A stretch of DNA of 64,000 bases. Origin: Pachypanchax playfairii (Eukaryota > Chordata > Actinopteri > Cyprinodontiformes > Aplocheilidae). The first letter of the stretch is position 1. Each line of letters starts with the position of its first letter. Below are positions 1 to 12,062 of this stretch, in pieces. A program made the translations under genes and the position numbers. The stretch spans positions 3,341,067-3,405,066 of the forward strand of contig SSNP01000031.1 in the NCBI GenBank assembly GCA_006937955.1, in the 5' to 3' direction. A model generated the notes under the pieces. The model was not told the DNA's origin. It saw only the letters and a list, made by a program, of their open reading frames with translations, and made no database searches.

Positions 1-3000
1 CAGTACAAACTGAGCTACACTGCAGCTCTGCAGGCCTGCACTGCAGAGGGAGGCAGCCTGGCTACATACACTCAGCTCTCCTACGCTCAGCAGGTCAGTG
101 AACACAACACACTGGGTTCATTCTACTGGAAGTCTTGGAGCTAATCCAGACTGGTTTTGTGGAAGGGTGGACTCAACATGTGTGCTGCAGGCTGGTTGGG
201 TCAGAACCGTGTCGCCTATCCAACCACCTACTCCAACCCAAACTGCGGTTTTGGACATGTGGGCATTGTGGACTATGGTACCCGCAAAAACCTGAGTGAG
301 ACCTGGGATGCCTTCTGCTACCGGATGCAGGGTGGGATGAGAGTCCTTCTGGTTTTATAGTCCTTATTTAATATTGACCAGCCATAACATTATGACCAAT
401 TAGGTAAAATAATTGATTATCTACTTAATATGGTAACTTACAGTAGGTAGACATCAGGTGACAGTGATTTTTAAATCAGGTATCAGCTGACAGTAATTTT
501 TAAATCAATTATCAGCTGATGGTGTTTTACAGATCAGGTATCAGTTGACTGTGTTTTATTGATCAGGTATCAGCTGAGGGTGTTTTATTGATCAGGTATC
601 AACTGACAGTGTTTTAATGATCAAGTATCATCTGACTGTGTTTTATTGATCAGTTATCAGCTGACAATGTTTTATTGATCAGGTACCTCCTGACAGTGTT
701 TTATTGATCAGGTATCAGCTGACGGTGTTTTATTGATCAGGTATCAGCACACTGTGCTTTATTGATCCGGTATCAGCCAACTGTGCTTTATTCATCAGGT
801 ATTAGCTGACGGTGTTTTGCTGATCAGGTATCAGTTGACTGTGTTTTATTGATCAGGTATCAGCTGAGGGTGTTTTATTGATCAGTTATCATCTGACAGT
901 GTTTTATTGATAAGGTACAATCTGAGGGTGTTTTATTTGTCAGTTATCAGCTGACGGTGTTTTATTGATCAGATATCAGCTGACTGTGCTTCATTGATCA
1001 GATATCAGCTGGCGGTGTTTTATTGATCAGGTATTATGTGACTGTGTTTTATTGATCAGGTGCCAGCTGACTGTATTTTTATTGATCAGGTATCAGTTGA
1101 CTGTGTTTTTATTGATCACTTATAAGCTGAGGGTGTTTTAATGATCAAGTATCATCTGACTGTGTTTTTATCGATCAGGTATAAGTTGACTGTGTTTTAT
1201 TGATCAGGTATCAGCTGAGGGTGTTTTATTGATCAGGTATCAACTGACTGTGATTTATTGATCAGGTACAAGCCGACTTTGTTTTATTGATCAGTTATCA
1301 GCTGACAGTGTTTTATTGATCAGGTACCTCCTGACAGTGTGTTATTGATCAGGTATCAGCTGACGGTGTTTTATTGATCAGGTATCAGCCAACTGTGCTT
1401 TATTGATCCGGTGTCAGCCAACTGTGCTTTATTGATCAGGTATTGGCTGACGGTGTTTTGCTGATCAGGTATCAGCTGACTGTCTTAATGATCAAGTATC
1501 AGCTCACTGTGCTGTATTGATTAGTTATCAGCCGACTGTGTTGTATTGATCAGTTATCAGCTGATAGTTATTTGTTGATCATGTATCAGCTGACTGTGCT
1601 TTATTCATCAGGTATCAGCTGACGGTGTTTTATTGATCAGGTATCAGCTGACCGTTTTAATGATCGGGTATCAGCTGACTGTGCTTCATTGATCAGATAT
1701 CAGCTGACGGTGTTTTATTGATCAGGTATTATGTGACTGTGTTTTATTGATCAGGTATCGGTTGACTGTGTTTTATTGATCAGGCATCAGCTGACGGTGT
1801 TTTATTGATCAGGTACTATCTGACTGTTTTTTTTTTATCAGGTGCCAGCTGACTGTATTTTTATTGATCAGGTATCAGTTGACTGTGTTTTATTGATCAG
1901 GTATCAGCTGAGGGTGTTCTATTGATCAGGTATCAACTAATGGTGTTTTAATGATCAAGTATCATCTTACTGTGTTTTATTGATCAGGTACCAGCTGACT
2001 GTGTTTTATTCATAAGGTATCAGCTGACTGTGCTTTATTGCAGTGTTTCCCAACCCTGGTCCTCAAGGCACACTGTCCTGCATGTTTTAGATGTGTCCCT
2101 ACTCCAACACGGCTGAGTTAAATGAGCAAATTACCTGATAACTTGGCTTTTGTTGTCTGGTATTTTGCTCATTTAACTCAGCTGTGTTGGACCAAGGAAA
2201 CATTTAAAACATGCAGGACAGTGTGCCTTGAGGACCAGGGTTGGGAAACACTGCTTTATTGATCAGGTATCAGCTGACTGTGCTTTATTGATCAGGTATC
2301 AGCTGACGGTGTTTTATTGATCAGGTATCAGCTGACTGTTTTAATGATAGGGTATCAGCTGAATGTGCTTCATTGATCAGGTATCAGCTGACTGTGTTCT
2401 ACTGATCAGGTACCAACTGACAGTGTTTTATAGATCGGGTATTAGCTGACGGTGTTTTATTGATCAGTTATCAGTTGACTGTTTTATTGATCAGTTATCA
2501 GCTGATGGTGTTTTATTGATAATTTATCAGTTGACTGTGTTTTATTGATCAGTTATCAGCTGATGGCGTTTTATTGATCAGGTATCAGCTGAGGGTGTTT
2601 TATTCATCAGTTATCATCCAACAGTGTTTTACTGATCAGGCATCAGCTGACTGTTTTAATGATCAGTTATCAGCTGATGGTGTTTTATTGATCAGTCATC
2701 AGCTGATGTTTTTTTTATTGTATCAGCTGACTGTGTGGTTTATTCCAGAGGTTTTATGTGAGTGTAAACCAGATTACAATGGAGATGGATATACCTGTGT
2801 AGGAAACCTGCTGCAGGTTCTCAGATCTTCACCCTCCTTCTCCAACTTTCTCACTGTGAGTGATATTTTCTGCAGACTTACAACATATTTCACAACACTG
2901 CCTTTAAGTCACACCTTCTTGATCTTCTACAGCAAGTCCTGAACTATTCGGATGTATCTGAGTCTGGCCAGCAGTTCATTAAGCGTATCAGTAATCTGGC

Positions 3001-6000
3001 AGTTCAGTCCACCCTGTTTGTACCTGACAACAATGGTTTACTGGAGAACCAGGTGAGTCACACTGATGGATTAGACCTCTTTAACTGCTGCTGCATCTTC
3101 ACCAGGGGTCTCATTTATAAAGCTTGCTTACGCACAAAACGGGGTCAGAAAACTGCGTAAGCAACTTTCCATGCAAACTTTCGGATTTATAAAAAAAAAA
3201 ATGTAGTGGAAAAATGCTGCTGAGTAGGATAAGATTATTATTTCAGCATTATCGATTTTACCCTTTGTGCGCACACAGAACAACAAACACCTCCACCTTC
3301 AGATCGGACCATTTTTTATATCAGCCACAGATCTCTCTGAAGAACTCACAGCATTGACGGCTTCAGCAAAGCTGTGCCAGTCCGTGGATTTTCTCTTATA
3401 TGTTATGCCACTGCTGTGACCTCTAAAAAGCACTTACTTTCGTTTTTCCACTACACCCACAAGTACCTCAATTTCTGCTTCAGTGAAGTTACGCTTCCTT
3501 GATCTTCCTTGATCTGCAGTCGCCATCGTTATTGGTGGATGAGTCGGCTCATGTATATGCATGAGATCCATAAGGCTTTTTGCATTGACATTTACGGCAG
3601 AAAGTGTGCGTGTTGAGGGCGGGATGCGATCCAGAAACACCTGAGGACATTTCTAGGTAGAGTGTGATTTATAAAGATGAGATTGCGTGCAGCTGTGCGT
3701 ACTCCATGTTTTATAGTTCCCAAACTTACTTGGCGTAAGTAGATTTTTTTTGCTGAGCTTAAGTACGGTTTTAGTAAGGATTCTATGCAAAGTTTTATAA
3801 ATGAGACCCCTGTTTCTTCTAACAGACTCTGTCCCATCGGGACATTGAGTTCCACCTGTCTGAGGGTCAAGCACTTCCTCTCAGCCAGCTGAAGAATGGC
3901 AGTCACATCAAAACGAGTGTCGGCAGTCTAGACGTCTTTGGGGTCACCGATCTGCTCAACCCATCCACTCTGGTGAGACTTACTGCTCGTGGCAGGTTTA
4001 GCAATTGGCAATGTGGGTGACCGCCCAGGGCGGTTTGTAGATGCACGAGCACTTGACCAAAAGAAAAAAAAAAGGCCAGTTTTTTATACCGCTCATATCC
4101 ATGTGTATGTGTTGGGAGATGGGCAAAACTAGCAGCAACCACCACTGGCACTGCCTCAGTGTTCTGTGAATTGTCAGAAACACAGAAAGAAAAGAAGAAA
4201 AAAAAAAGAAACACAGAATCTTTTTGTTGATAAATGGTAAATATCTTTTATTCCTTTATTTGTATGGAGCTTTTCTCATCTTACTGACCACTCAAAGAGC
4301 TTTGACACTGCAGGTTTTACATTCACCCAGTCACACAACCGGATCAAATCAAATCAAAAATATTTCATTAATGACCGAAGGGAAATTAAGTGTTTTTGTA
4401 GCTCAGTTCTTCTTCAGGGAGTCATTGTAGAGGGTTATAGCTGTAGGCAAGAATGATCTTCTGTAGCTCCTGTAGATCTCCAGTGGATCTGAAGAAGCCT
4501 TTGACTAAAGACACTCTGTTGTTGAGTTACTGTGTTGTGAAGAGAATGATGCGGGTTCTCCATGATGATTTTCATTTTCCAAACCCTATCCATCCTCCTT
4601 TGGACAATCAACTCAAGACACTCCAGATCAGTCCCCAGAACAGAACCAGCCCTTATCAATCTGTTCAACCTCTTCATGTCACTTGATTTGATGCTGCTCC
4701 CCCAACAGGTGACTGCAGACGTGATCACACTCTCCACAACAGACTTATAAAAGATCTTCAACATCTTGCTACAAACGTTGAAGGATCTAAGCTTCCTGAG
4801 GAAGTACAGTCTGCTCTGTCCCTTCCTAAAAACAACATCACTGTTGTGTCTCCAGTTCAGTCTGTTGTCCAGGTGAACACCAGGTATTTATACTCCTCCA
4901 CCAGCTCCACTTCTTCTCCCATGATGGAAATGGGTTTTACATGTTGCTGCTCTTCCTAAAATCTACAATCATCTCCTTTGTCTTGTTCACATTCAAGATG
5001 AGATGATTGTTCGAACACCAGGACACAAAGTGGTCCACCAGTTCTCTGTACTCAGTCTCTTGTCCATCTCTAATCCAACCCACAACTGCAGAGTCATCAG
5101 AGTATTTTTGTAGATGGCAGGATTCTGACCTGTCTTGAAAGGGTCAAGTGTACAAAATGAAAAGGAATGGTGAGAGTACAGTCCCCTGTGGTGCTCCTAT
5201 GCTGCTGATCACCTGGTCAGATGTACAACTCTTCGGTCTCACAAACTGTGGTCTGTTTGTGAGGTAGTCCTTAATCCAGGTTTGCTGAAGCAGGTGTATG
5301 ATGGCGTCTTCCACTCCAACCCCACGGTGATAAGCAAACATGAAGAACGTGTTCAGTTCATTGGCTTTATCCAGACTCCCATCCAAGTAATCCTCCTTCT
5401 GCTTAAAGCCTGTGATCTTCTTCATCCCTGACCACACATTTCTTATATTGTTTTGCTGGAGCTTGTTCTCCAGTTTTTTCCTCTACACCTCCTTGTTGCT
5501 TCTAATCTTGATTTTAAGTTCTTTTTATACACATTTTCAATGCATCTCGTCTTCTTCCCTGAAAGCTCTTTTTTTTCTTGTTCAGCAGTTCTGTCAGGCC
5601 ACTGGTGATTCAGGGGTTGTTATTGGGGAAGCACTTCACCTTTCCTATTGGGAATTGTGATGTCCACACAGAAGTTTAAATAGTCAGTCACACGCTCAGT
5701 CATAGCATTGATGTCCTCTCCATGTGGCTTACAAGAGTGCATCCCAGTCTGTAGCCTCAAAACATTCTTGAAGAATTTCTTCAGCTCCCTGTGACCACCT
5801 CCTCACAGTTCTTTTGATCACAGGTAGCCTCTGGACAATGGGTTTGCATAATAAGCAGAGAAAAACAAGCCTTGGCCCTTGCCAAGAGCAGGCCATGCAA
5901 AGGACCTATATGCATCCCTGATATTTGCATAGAACAAGTCCAGTGTTTTGTTTTCTCTGGTGGTGCAGCTGACAACTGTTGAAATGTTGGCAGTGTAGAA

Positions 6001-7179
6001 GAGAGAGAGGCATGATTAAAGTCTCCAGATATTGTCACAAATGCATTTGGGTGCTGTGTTGGGGGCTGGGTTTTGATATGCAATTCGATCCACCAACCTT
6101 CTGACTGGAAGAAGACCGCTCTATCCACTGAGCTGAAGCTGACCTTGACTCAGCTGCAGAGTTTAAAATTAGGTTTCTTGCTGGGTATGAAGAGAAAATC
6201 TTTTTCTTCTCTTCAGTCTTCCTGTTACATCAACAACCGCTTCGTCACTAATTCTGACATTCCAGCTTCAAACGGGATCATCCATGTCCTGCAGGGGTCT
6301 CTGGAAGCCCCGCCTCCCCATCAGGCAGTGAGTGACATCTTGAGTTCAGTGTTCACCCTGTTTATCAGCTGACTTCTGACCTATGTGTCTGATTGGTTTT
6401 ACAGACTCGTGCAGCACACCAGGCAAGGGTGGGGGTGGGTGTGGTTCTGCTGATTGTTCTGGTGTCAGGAGTAATCTTTGTTGGATATCGGTTCTACCGC
6501 TACAACACCAAACCTTTCCAGTTCCACTACTTCAAGGTAAGAACATGTGTTTGTTTTCTGCATAGGCCTGAAATGGACTACAGTAATTAAAAATTAGATT
6601 ATTAAAGTACATTAATATTAGTTCTCTGCATTTTATTTTGAAAAATTTTCTGTACTTTTTCTACTTATTTTGTTTTTTTAGAAATAAGGAAAACTTTTTT
6701 TTTTCCTCTTAATTTTTTCTTTTTTTAATTTAGATTTTACATTAAAAATATTTGTATATTTATGAACTAGTATTATGTGATATTTTTCTTGAATATGCCA
6801 GTTTTCTGGTCCTTCAAAGATCTCGGTTCTCCGTTAAATATTTATTTTATTAACTGTTTCTCTGACAGGACGAGGACAGAGAGGATGAAGCTGTAGCTTC
6901 AAATAGCAGCCGCAGCATCAGTAACCCTGTTTATGAACCAGAACCAACTGGGTCTAGCTTACATGATGCGATAATGAGTCAACAATCAGTTCAGGTTTTG
7001 TCTTTAGTTATAGTATATTACGAAATATATGATTAAATCCTTTTAAGGGATTCTTTTATTGACATATAAAAGCATCCAAAACTGCTTTAAAAGATGTGTT
7101 TATATTCTCATGCCTACAGGTGGAAGACAATCCTGAAATGGTGAACAGAGGCTCATATGACCTGCTGCAGGACAGTTGA
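1..7179 (+). CDS. stab2: Stabilin-2-like scavenger receptor, 3' end (9 exons)
   Basis: C-terminal part of a large type I membrane receptor. In mammals stabilin-2 clears hyaluronan and other ligands in sinusoidal endothelium. Exons with GT-AG borders: 1-93, 166-331, 2749-2855, 2933-3052, 3826-3972, 6217-6327, 6405-6536, 6869-6994, 7120-7179 (stop TGA 7177-7179). Exons 1-2 encode a Link module (NPNCGFGHVGIVDYG). Exon 3 gives an EGF-like stretch (CECKPDYNGDGYTC) that leads into a fasciclin FAS1 domain through exon 6 (ASNGIIHVL). Exon 7 holds one transmembrane helix (GVVLLIVLVSGVIFVGY). The tail has YRFYRY, FQFHYF and NPVY, which parallel the aromatic and NPxY endocytic motifs known for stabilin-2; this favours stab2 over stab1. 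Reading phase is kept across all junctions. The donor after exon 8 (GTTTTG) and the acceptor of exon 2 (GGAAG) are weak. The gene continues left of the window. Confidence 0.88.
447..2740 (+). repeat. 29-bp minisatellite filling a stab2 intron
   Basis: About 70 degenerate tandem units of 29 bp, typified by TATCAGCTGACTGTG followed by TTTTATTGATCAGG, occupy almost the whole intron between exons 2 and 3. They run up to the splice acceptor at 2747-2748. The array is interrupted once, at 2041-2253, by a hAT-type MITE. Long reading frames across it (for example 2574-2942) arise because the unit lacks stops in one frame; they are not genes. Confidence 0.93.
2041..2253. mobile_element. hAT-type MITE, 213 bp, inside the minisatellite
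   Basis: Inverted ends CAGTGTTTCCCAACC and GGTTGGGAAACACTG close a nearly palindromic element. It is flanked by a perfect 8-bp duplication CTTTATTG (2033-2040 and 2254-2261). The 8-bp duplication and CAG-type ends are the hAT signature. The duplicated target is itself part of the 29-bp repeat, so insertion came after the array formed. Confidence 0.92.
3103..3812 (-). mobile_element. PIF/Harbinger-like element with broken Myb/SANT gene
   Basis: A 710-bp element with perfect 19-bp inverted ends (CAGGGGTCTCATTTATAAA at 3103-3121, its complement at 3794-3812). On the - strand a short reading frame starts near 3520 with MATADQGRSRKRNFTEAEIE, resembling the Myb/SANT-like DNA-binding protein of Harbinger elements. 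Its continuation at about 3430-3270 (GHSSGITYK, STDWHSFAEAVNAV, KWSDLKVEVF) lies in other frames, so the gene is dead. No clear target duplication was found. The right end stops 13 bp before a stab2 exon. Confidence 0.7.
4222..4336. repeat. Dispersed fish repeat fragment
   Basis: A stretch resembling the common fish motif of a gene-poor repeat with CTCAAAGAGCTTTGACACTG and TTCACCCAGTCACACAA. A related piece occurs at about 51995-52170. Class unknown. Confidence 0.35.
4337..6060 (-). mobile_element. Degraded LINE copy in stab2 intron
   Basis: Antisense to stab2. Translated - strand pieces match the LINE at 26-32 kb. Endonuclease part near 6040-5950 (TISGDFNHASLSSTLPTFQQ). Reverse transcriptase part near 5420-5150 (DYLTNRPQFV, GAPQGTVLSPFLF). 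C-terminal part near 4760-4440 (VVESVITSAVTCWGSSI). The 3' end keeps the family terminus (CCGAAGGGAAATT, then an AAATC-rich tail). It has internal deletions and frameshifts. It is the same jockey/L2/Rex-type family, not resolved further. Confidence 0.8.
6068..6135 (-). repeat. tRNA-like SINE remnant
   Basis: On the - strand AGCTCAGTGGATAGAGCGGT followed by GGTTGGTGGATCGAATT resembles A- and B-box promoter regions of a tRNA-derived SINE head. It is too altered to be a tRNA gene. Confidence 0.5.
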
Positions 7180-8105
7180 GCATCATGCTACTGCTTGCTC
7201 AGACCAGACCAGAACTGAATTGATTTGGACCTGTTCCTGGGTTTCCTACCTTATACCTGAAAGACAACAAAGACTACAAAACAGACTCCTAAAACAGATT
7301 GTTTTCTTTGCTTTGCTCTCAAGCAAGACAGGCTTTCCTTCTGCTCCCTCTGACTCCCTCCCTCCATCTCTTCCTGCTTGCTGTCTGTGTCTCAGAGATC
7401 TTCTCTGCACGATCTTCGAATCCCAAAACATGGATCCTGGTCACTCAACACAATTGATGCGAGGAGAGAGCTCTCATACCCCGATTTGACCCATCCAGTC
7501 AGGTACATCAGGGACTTGTTGGGCTAGTTAGAGATGGTTTGCCTCTCAGTGTTGGCGATTGGGGACGTGGAGGATATTTACATATTTGGTGCTGACTTGA
7601 CAGTTTTAGATTCGCAATCGAGGGACCAGAGAGATTCAAGGCTGTCTGAAATTCTGCAGCCTGCCCTAATCTGTCTCACCTTAGTTTGGCTGGAAGCTTT
7701 GTCTGGGTTTATCTGCTCAAAGACAGGTGATGATCCTGGCACTCTGACATCTTGATAAATTTCTGAGTCTGATTTGTTCAAGGCAGATGGGATAAATATT
7801 CTCTTACACACACTCAAACTGCAATCATTTCCCTCTGATTTCCTCCTGATCTATAGTCATAGTGTGTGTTTTCCCTACTGAGGTGTTTTTGGTAACCTCA
7901 TACAGCGCCCCCTGAGGGCACTGAGTAAGAGGATTTTTTTCTCCTATTTATCCTCATGTTGTCTCTCTTCTTCAATATTACTATTTCTACCCTGGCGCTG
8001 GAAGCATTTGCTGCCTCAGAAGGAAAGTGTCTGTGAATCTCTTACAAATCAAATTCCTTGTATTATGCAAATGACACTTGTCAATAAAACTTGATTATGA
8101 TTCTG
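7180..8105 (+). other. stab2: stab2 3' untranslated region
   Basis: Sequence between the stabilin stop codon and a canonical AATAAA at 8083-8088. No coding potential or repeat of known type was seen. The 3' end is inferred from the polyadenylation signal only. Confidence 0.6.
8083..8088 (+). promoter_or_regulatory. stab2: Polyadenylation signal AATAAA for stab2
   Basis: Perfect AATAAA about 0.9 kb after the stop codon, in the same orientation as the gene. It is the first good signal downstream. Confidence 0.55.
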
Positions 8106-8905
8106 AAAAACCTTCACTGATGGTGCTTTCATGTGCCGCAGTAACTGACAACTGGTGCTTTGTCTAACTAGAATGTTTGGATTCTTGATGAGAACTATTA
8201 AAAATGTGAATAAAGGACTTCTGGTGTGAATGGCAGTTTGATGGATGCATAGTAACTCAGCTCCATCTCAGCCAAACTAAACAACCCTCAAACTCGAATG
8301 TCACAACTCAAAATCACTTAAAAACGTTATGAGAAAGGGCAGCAGAGGTGGCTGGCCAATAGAGGGCACAGCCCTCCCTACCAAAAACATGATGTGGCAA
8401 CAAATAAGAAATATATGTATATTTTTTTAAATTACATTTATTTAGAGTTAAAAACACTCATGTATATGTATACACTGAGAAGATTGTATAAATGATCTCT
8501 GAAAGACAAAAATTGCTTTGTAAAACATGATTTACTCCTGCTTCTTCACTTCTCATATGTCTAGTTCAGCTCTGGGGAGCTGGAGAAAATGCCCTCAGGA
8601 GGTGGGCTCTTAGATAGAATTAGCCAATAGCAGATCTGCATTGCCAAACGTAAGAACTTAATTTTGCCAATAAACACAGAGAAAATAATTCTATGAAGGG
8701 TGATTTTTCTAGTGCCCCAAACCCCATTAAATACCACAAGATTATCCATTTCAACTTCTAAACAGCAGACAATGTGAGAATATGTTTAACAGACACCCTT
8801 TTAACTTTTGAAGGGCAGATAAATGACAAAGTTCCTCTACAAATGAACAGAAGAGGTTTACAGTTCCTTCATTTGTGAATAGTTACCTTCAGCCATGTTG
8901 TTGTG
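8106..8905. other. Intergenic stretch, nothing recognised
   Basis: AT-rich unique-looking DNA between the stab2 polyadenylation site and the next element. No open frame with family resemblance, no terminal repeats, no RNA gene seen. Confidence 0.5.
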
Positions 8906-9495
8906 CGCCGGGCTCACACTGCCTACGGAACGGCTTCGGTCCGGCTTCGGTGCGGTTTTTCCGCAAGCTACCACTCACATCTGCTCCAGATAGGGAGTGC
9001 GGCCAGCTCCGGTGCTGGGTGCATAAAACGTCACCCGCGAGAACAGAAGTTCACGTGGGTTATCGTTTTGTCGGGACTTCACACGAGAACACGTCCATTA
9101 TTTAGCAAATGTGTGAAAATGTGTTGTGCTGCAGGCTTTCGGGACCCTGTGTCACCGGGTGTGATGTAGTGTTTACATTTCCTATTAGCGCGTGTGCTGT
9201 TTAAAAAGAAGAGTCAAGTTACAATTGTTTGTACACTCGTTTATTTTGAAAAAACACCGGATATTCAAGCCACACTTCCTGTATAGTTCGTCAGATTTAA
9301 TCAAACTTGACGCGGAGTGACTCCGGCGTCCGGAAAAAATTGATCCTTGCGGATTCTTTCCGTAGTGCCGTACAGCCCCCGTAACCGGACCCGCACCGCA
9401 CGGAGCTACTGTGAGCCTTCAAAAGGGATTTTAATCTAACGGAATACCTGCGGGGTCCGCACCGGACCGGATCCGGATGCAGTGTGAGCCCGGCG
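8906..9495. mobile_element. Non-autonomous DNA transposon, 590 bp, GC-rich ends
   Basis: Inverted ends CGCCGGGCTCACACTGC and GCAGTGTGAGCCCGGCG. The interior holds further GC-rich inverted pieces (CGGTCCGG, CCGGACCGGATCCGG). No transposase and no convincing target duplication, so the superfamily is open; the CACACTG-type ends would suit hAT. It lies at the 3' end of the THAP-type gene and probably truncates it. Confidence 0.65.
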
Positions 9496-11189
9496 TGAAT
9501 TGTTCTTGGATGAATTAAAGTACAGATGTAGTTCAGTGAGTTGGGTCCGTGTACGTCGAGGCCATTGGATTTTTGTTTTAAAAATTAAATTGCAGAAAAC
9601 CAGAGGCTCATGTAGACAGCGAGGGAACAAGGCGCTGTTGTGTGTGTGGACGTTTTGAACGTGGTTGGCCACAGATGAACACTTTGCAACTGCCTCTTGT
9701 CCTGAAGAGGAGGTGGAAGACGACCAGTAGAGGTGGTTGACGACACTTTTCCTCCAGAGTGCCACATCCTCAGTTCCCCTTTTCTTCCCCAGCTCATCAA
9801 CTTTTTTCCCAACTCCTAATAATGACATAACATAAAATATTTGAAAAAATCCACAATTGCCATAATTACACAGCATTTACAAAAAACATACCCTTTCCCA
9901 TGTGCCAAGGGTCAAAGAGGTGAACGATGTCCTGTTTTTCTTCTCTCATGTACTTCTGCACACCTGTGTGCCAGTCGGTGACAATTGAGTGCACCTTGAC
10001 ACCCCTCTCTTCAAGAGACTTGATACTTCTTACAAATCCCTCCTTCTCCATTCGCACACTGTTTCTAACCTCATTGCTCTGAACAACATAAAACAGATTC
10101 CAGAAATGTACACAATGATCACACAACACTTATGAATGTATTCAATGTATGCTGTTTTACCTGGACTAGTTGGATGTCTATGACTTTGTTGCGTTGAAGA
10201 TCCATCATGGTGTAGCTGCCATATTTGGCAGAATGTCCTAGAAATGCATAAGACAGTTGATTAGTTAATTGTATTTTTATACTAGCAAAAACTATCTTTA
10301 GTATTTACCTGGTGAATCTGCTCGCATGTCCCCCCCCCAGTGTCACAGCACCACCAGCAATTGTCTCACTAATGAGCTGGTCCTGCTCTAACTTCCATTG
10401 CCAAGAGACTGTAGGGATGAGAAGCTTGGCCTGATGTCTGTAGTAGCATTGCTCGGACAGCCCCTGGATGTTAAATGCCTTCATAAACTGAAAAAAAAAA
10501 AAAAAATTATAAGATGCTGTCATGACAAAAACAAAAACAAAAAAAACAAAACAAACATTTTTATTTCTTCTACCTTTGAAATCTGACTAAAAGATGACCC
10601 GGTGAAAAGAACAGCTGCACACAGCTGAAGATTTCCAGCTGGGATGCTGTTCACCATGGGCTGGCTGGACCACTGCTTGAAAAACTCGCAGTGTGGGCAT
10701 TGCTGCTTGACTTGGAGGATTGTGCCTACTGTCACTGTTTCCACAATGCAGTGACGAGTGCAGACAGGACATGAGCAAAAAAGCCCCAACAGTTGGTCCT
10801 CATAAACAATATATTTTTTCTGCAGGTGAGGCGGGACTTGAGCAGGAGTGCTAGATTGCAAAAAATAAAATAAAAGACAAAATGTAGCCATTCTAAACAC
10901 AGAACAATAATATGATAGTTTAATAACAGAACACCATACATAAAATGACATAATTGTTTTATAGATAATTTGTTGTTTACCTTGAAGAGTCCACATAGCC
11001 TTTACTTCCTTCCAGAAGGAAGCTGTGGTCTGACACATCAAACCTCTGTCTTTTAAGAGGTGTGGAGCTGGACTGAGGAATTTCAGGGATTGCAATCAAG
11101 CCCTCTGTAGCACAGGACAAGCTCCGGTTTGGGGCTCTGGCTTGGGTGGCTATATATATATATATAAAAAATAAAAAAATACACATTTA

Positions 11190-12062
11190 TATTAGCACAA
11201 GGTTGAACAACCAGCACAACCACACATGTCTAATTAGTTTTAGGGGTTCAGCTCCTACCAGCCTACTGACAGGAGCATCTCCTTATCACTTCCTGGCTCT
11301 GCTTCTGGCACTCAATCATATTTTTAGGTCATAACTCAGTACAAGCTCCCTTTTTACAAACAATTCTGATCAATTCAGTTTCACAAATGTAGTGCTGAAT
11401 TGTCCAGCATCTGAGGATACTTAGCAGGCCTCCAGACTTTATTATATTAATATTCAGTCAGTGGGTAATACTATCTGCCCAATTGTGGGTTCATGGCTGG
11501 TGCTTGGTGGATCTTGCTTCTGACTCAAGCCTGCTGTTTGTAACAGCAGCTTGTTTTAATGGAAAAGCTGCCAATTTTTTGCACATTTAGCTGCGTTTCC
11601 AGAACTTTTCTCTATAAACCCAGCCTTCTCCACACCACCTTTCTACTCTACGTCTGTAAACACAGCTGGCCGAGCTCACTGACGTGTTACGTCAGGTGCG
11701 ACTGAAAAAAAAAAAAAAAAAAGAGCCGACAGTGGAGACGGCCCAGGACCAGCTAGCAGCGTAGGTTACGTGATCAACACAGAAACATGACTAAACACCG
11801 GCCCGCAAAAAAGAAAAGAAAAAGGGAGGGAGGGAGCGATCACCGGACCACCAGGAATTGTCCCGGTCCTCCCGATTAGCCACTCCGGGTCTGAAACCAG
11901 CACCCCAGTATAAAAAATCAACACAAAGTGGATAGTGGATATACCATGACTGTACCTTTGTAGCTCAGTGTCATAACGCCCAGACTTGTTCATATTTTAA
12001 TTTAGCATTTGCATGACTGAAATACTAGATATTATTCAAAGCTGACAGAAAAAGGTAATATA
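11190..12062. other. Intron or flank of the THAP-type gene, no other feature
   Basis: No recognised element. It contains an A-run at 11705-11722 and a G/A-rich patch at 11812-11838. A tetranucleotide-rich AT stretch (TATATATATATA) at 11150-11166 abuts the acceptor of the preceding exon. Confidence 0.4.

Noticed and set aside
447..2740. Regular 29-bp repeat resembling a CRISPR array
   Set aside because: Units are directly adjacent without unique spacers, degenerate, and inside an intron of a vertebrate gene. It is a minisatellite.
2574..2942. 122-codon frame ending in a stab2 exon
   Set aside because: It starts in the minisatellite and reads through the exon and the next intron; chance continuation.
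1..7179. Stabilin-1 instead of stabilin-2
   Set aside because: The cytoplasmic YxxxRx, FQ-H-F and NPxY pattern and the Link-module wording fit stabilin-2 better, but only an alignment would settle it.
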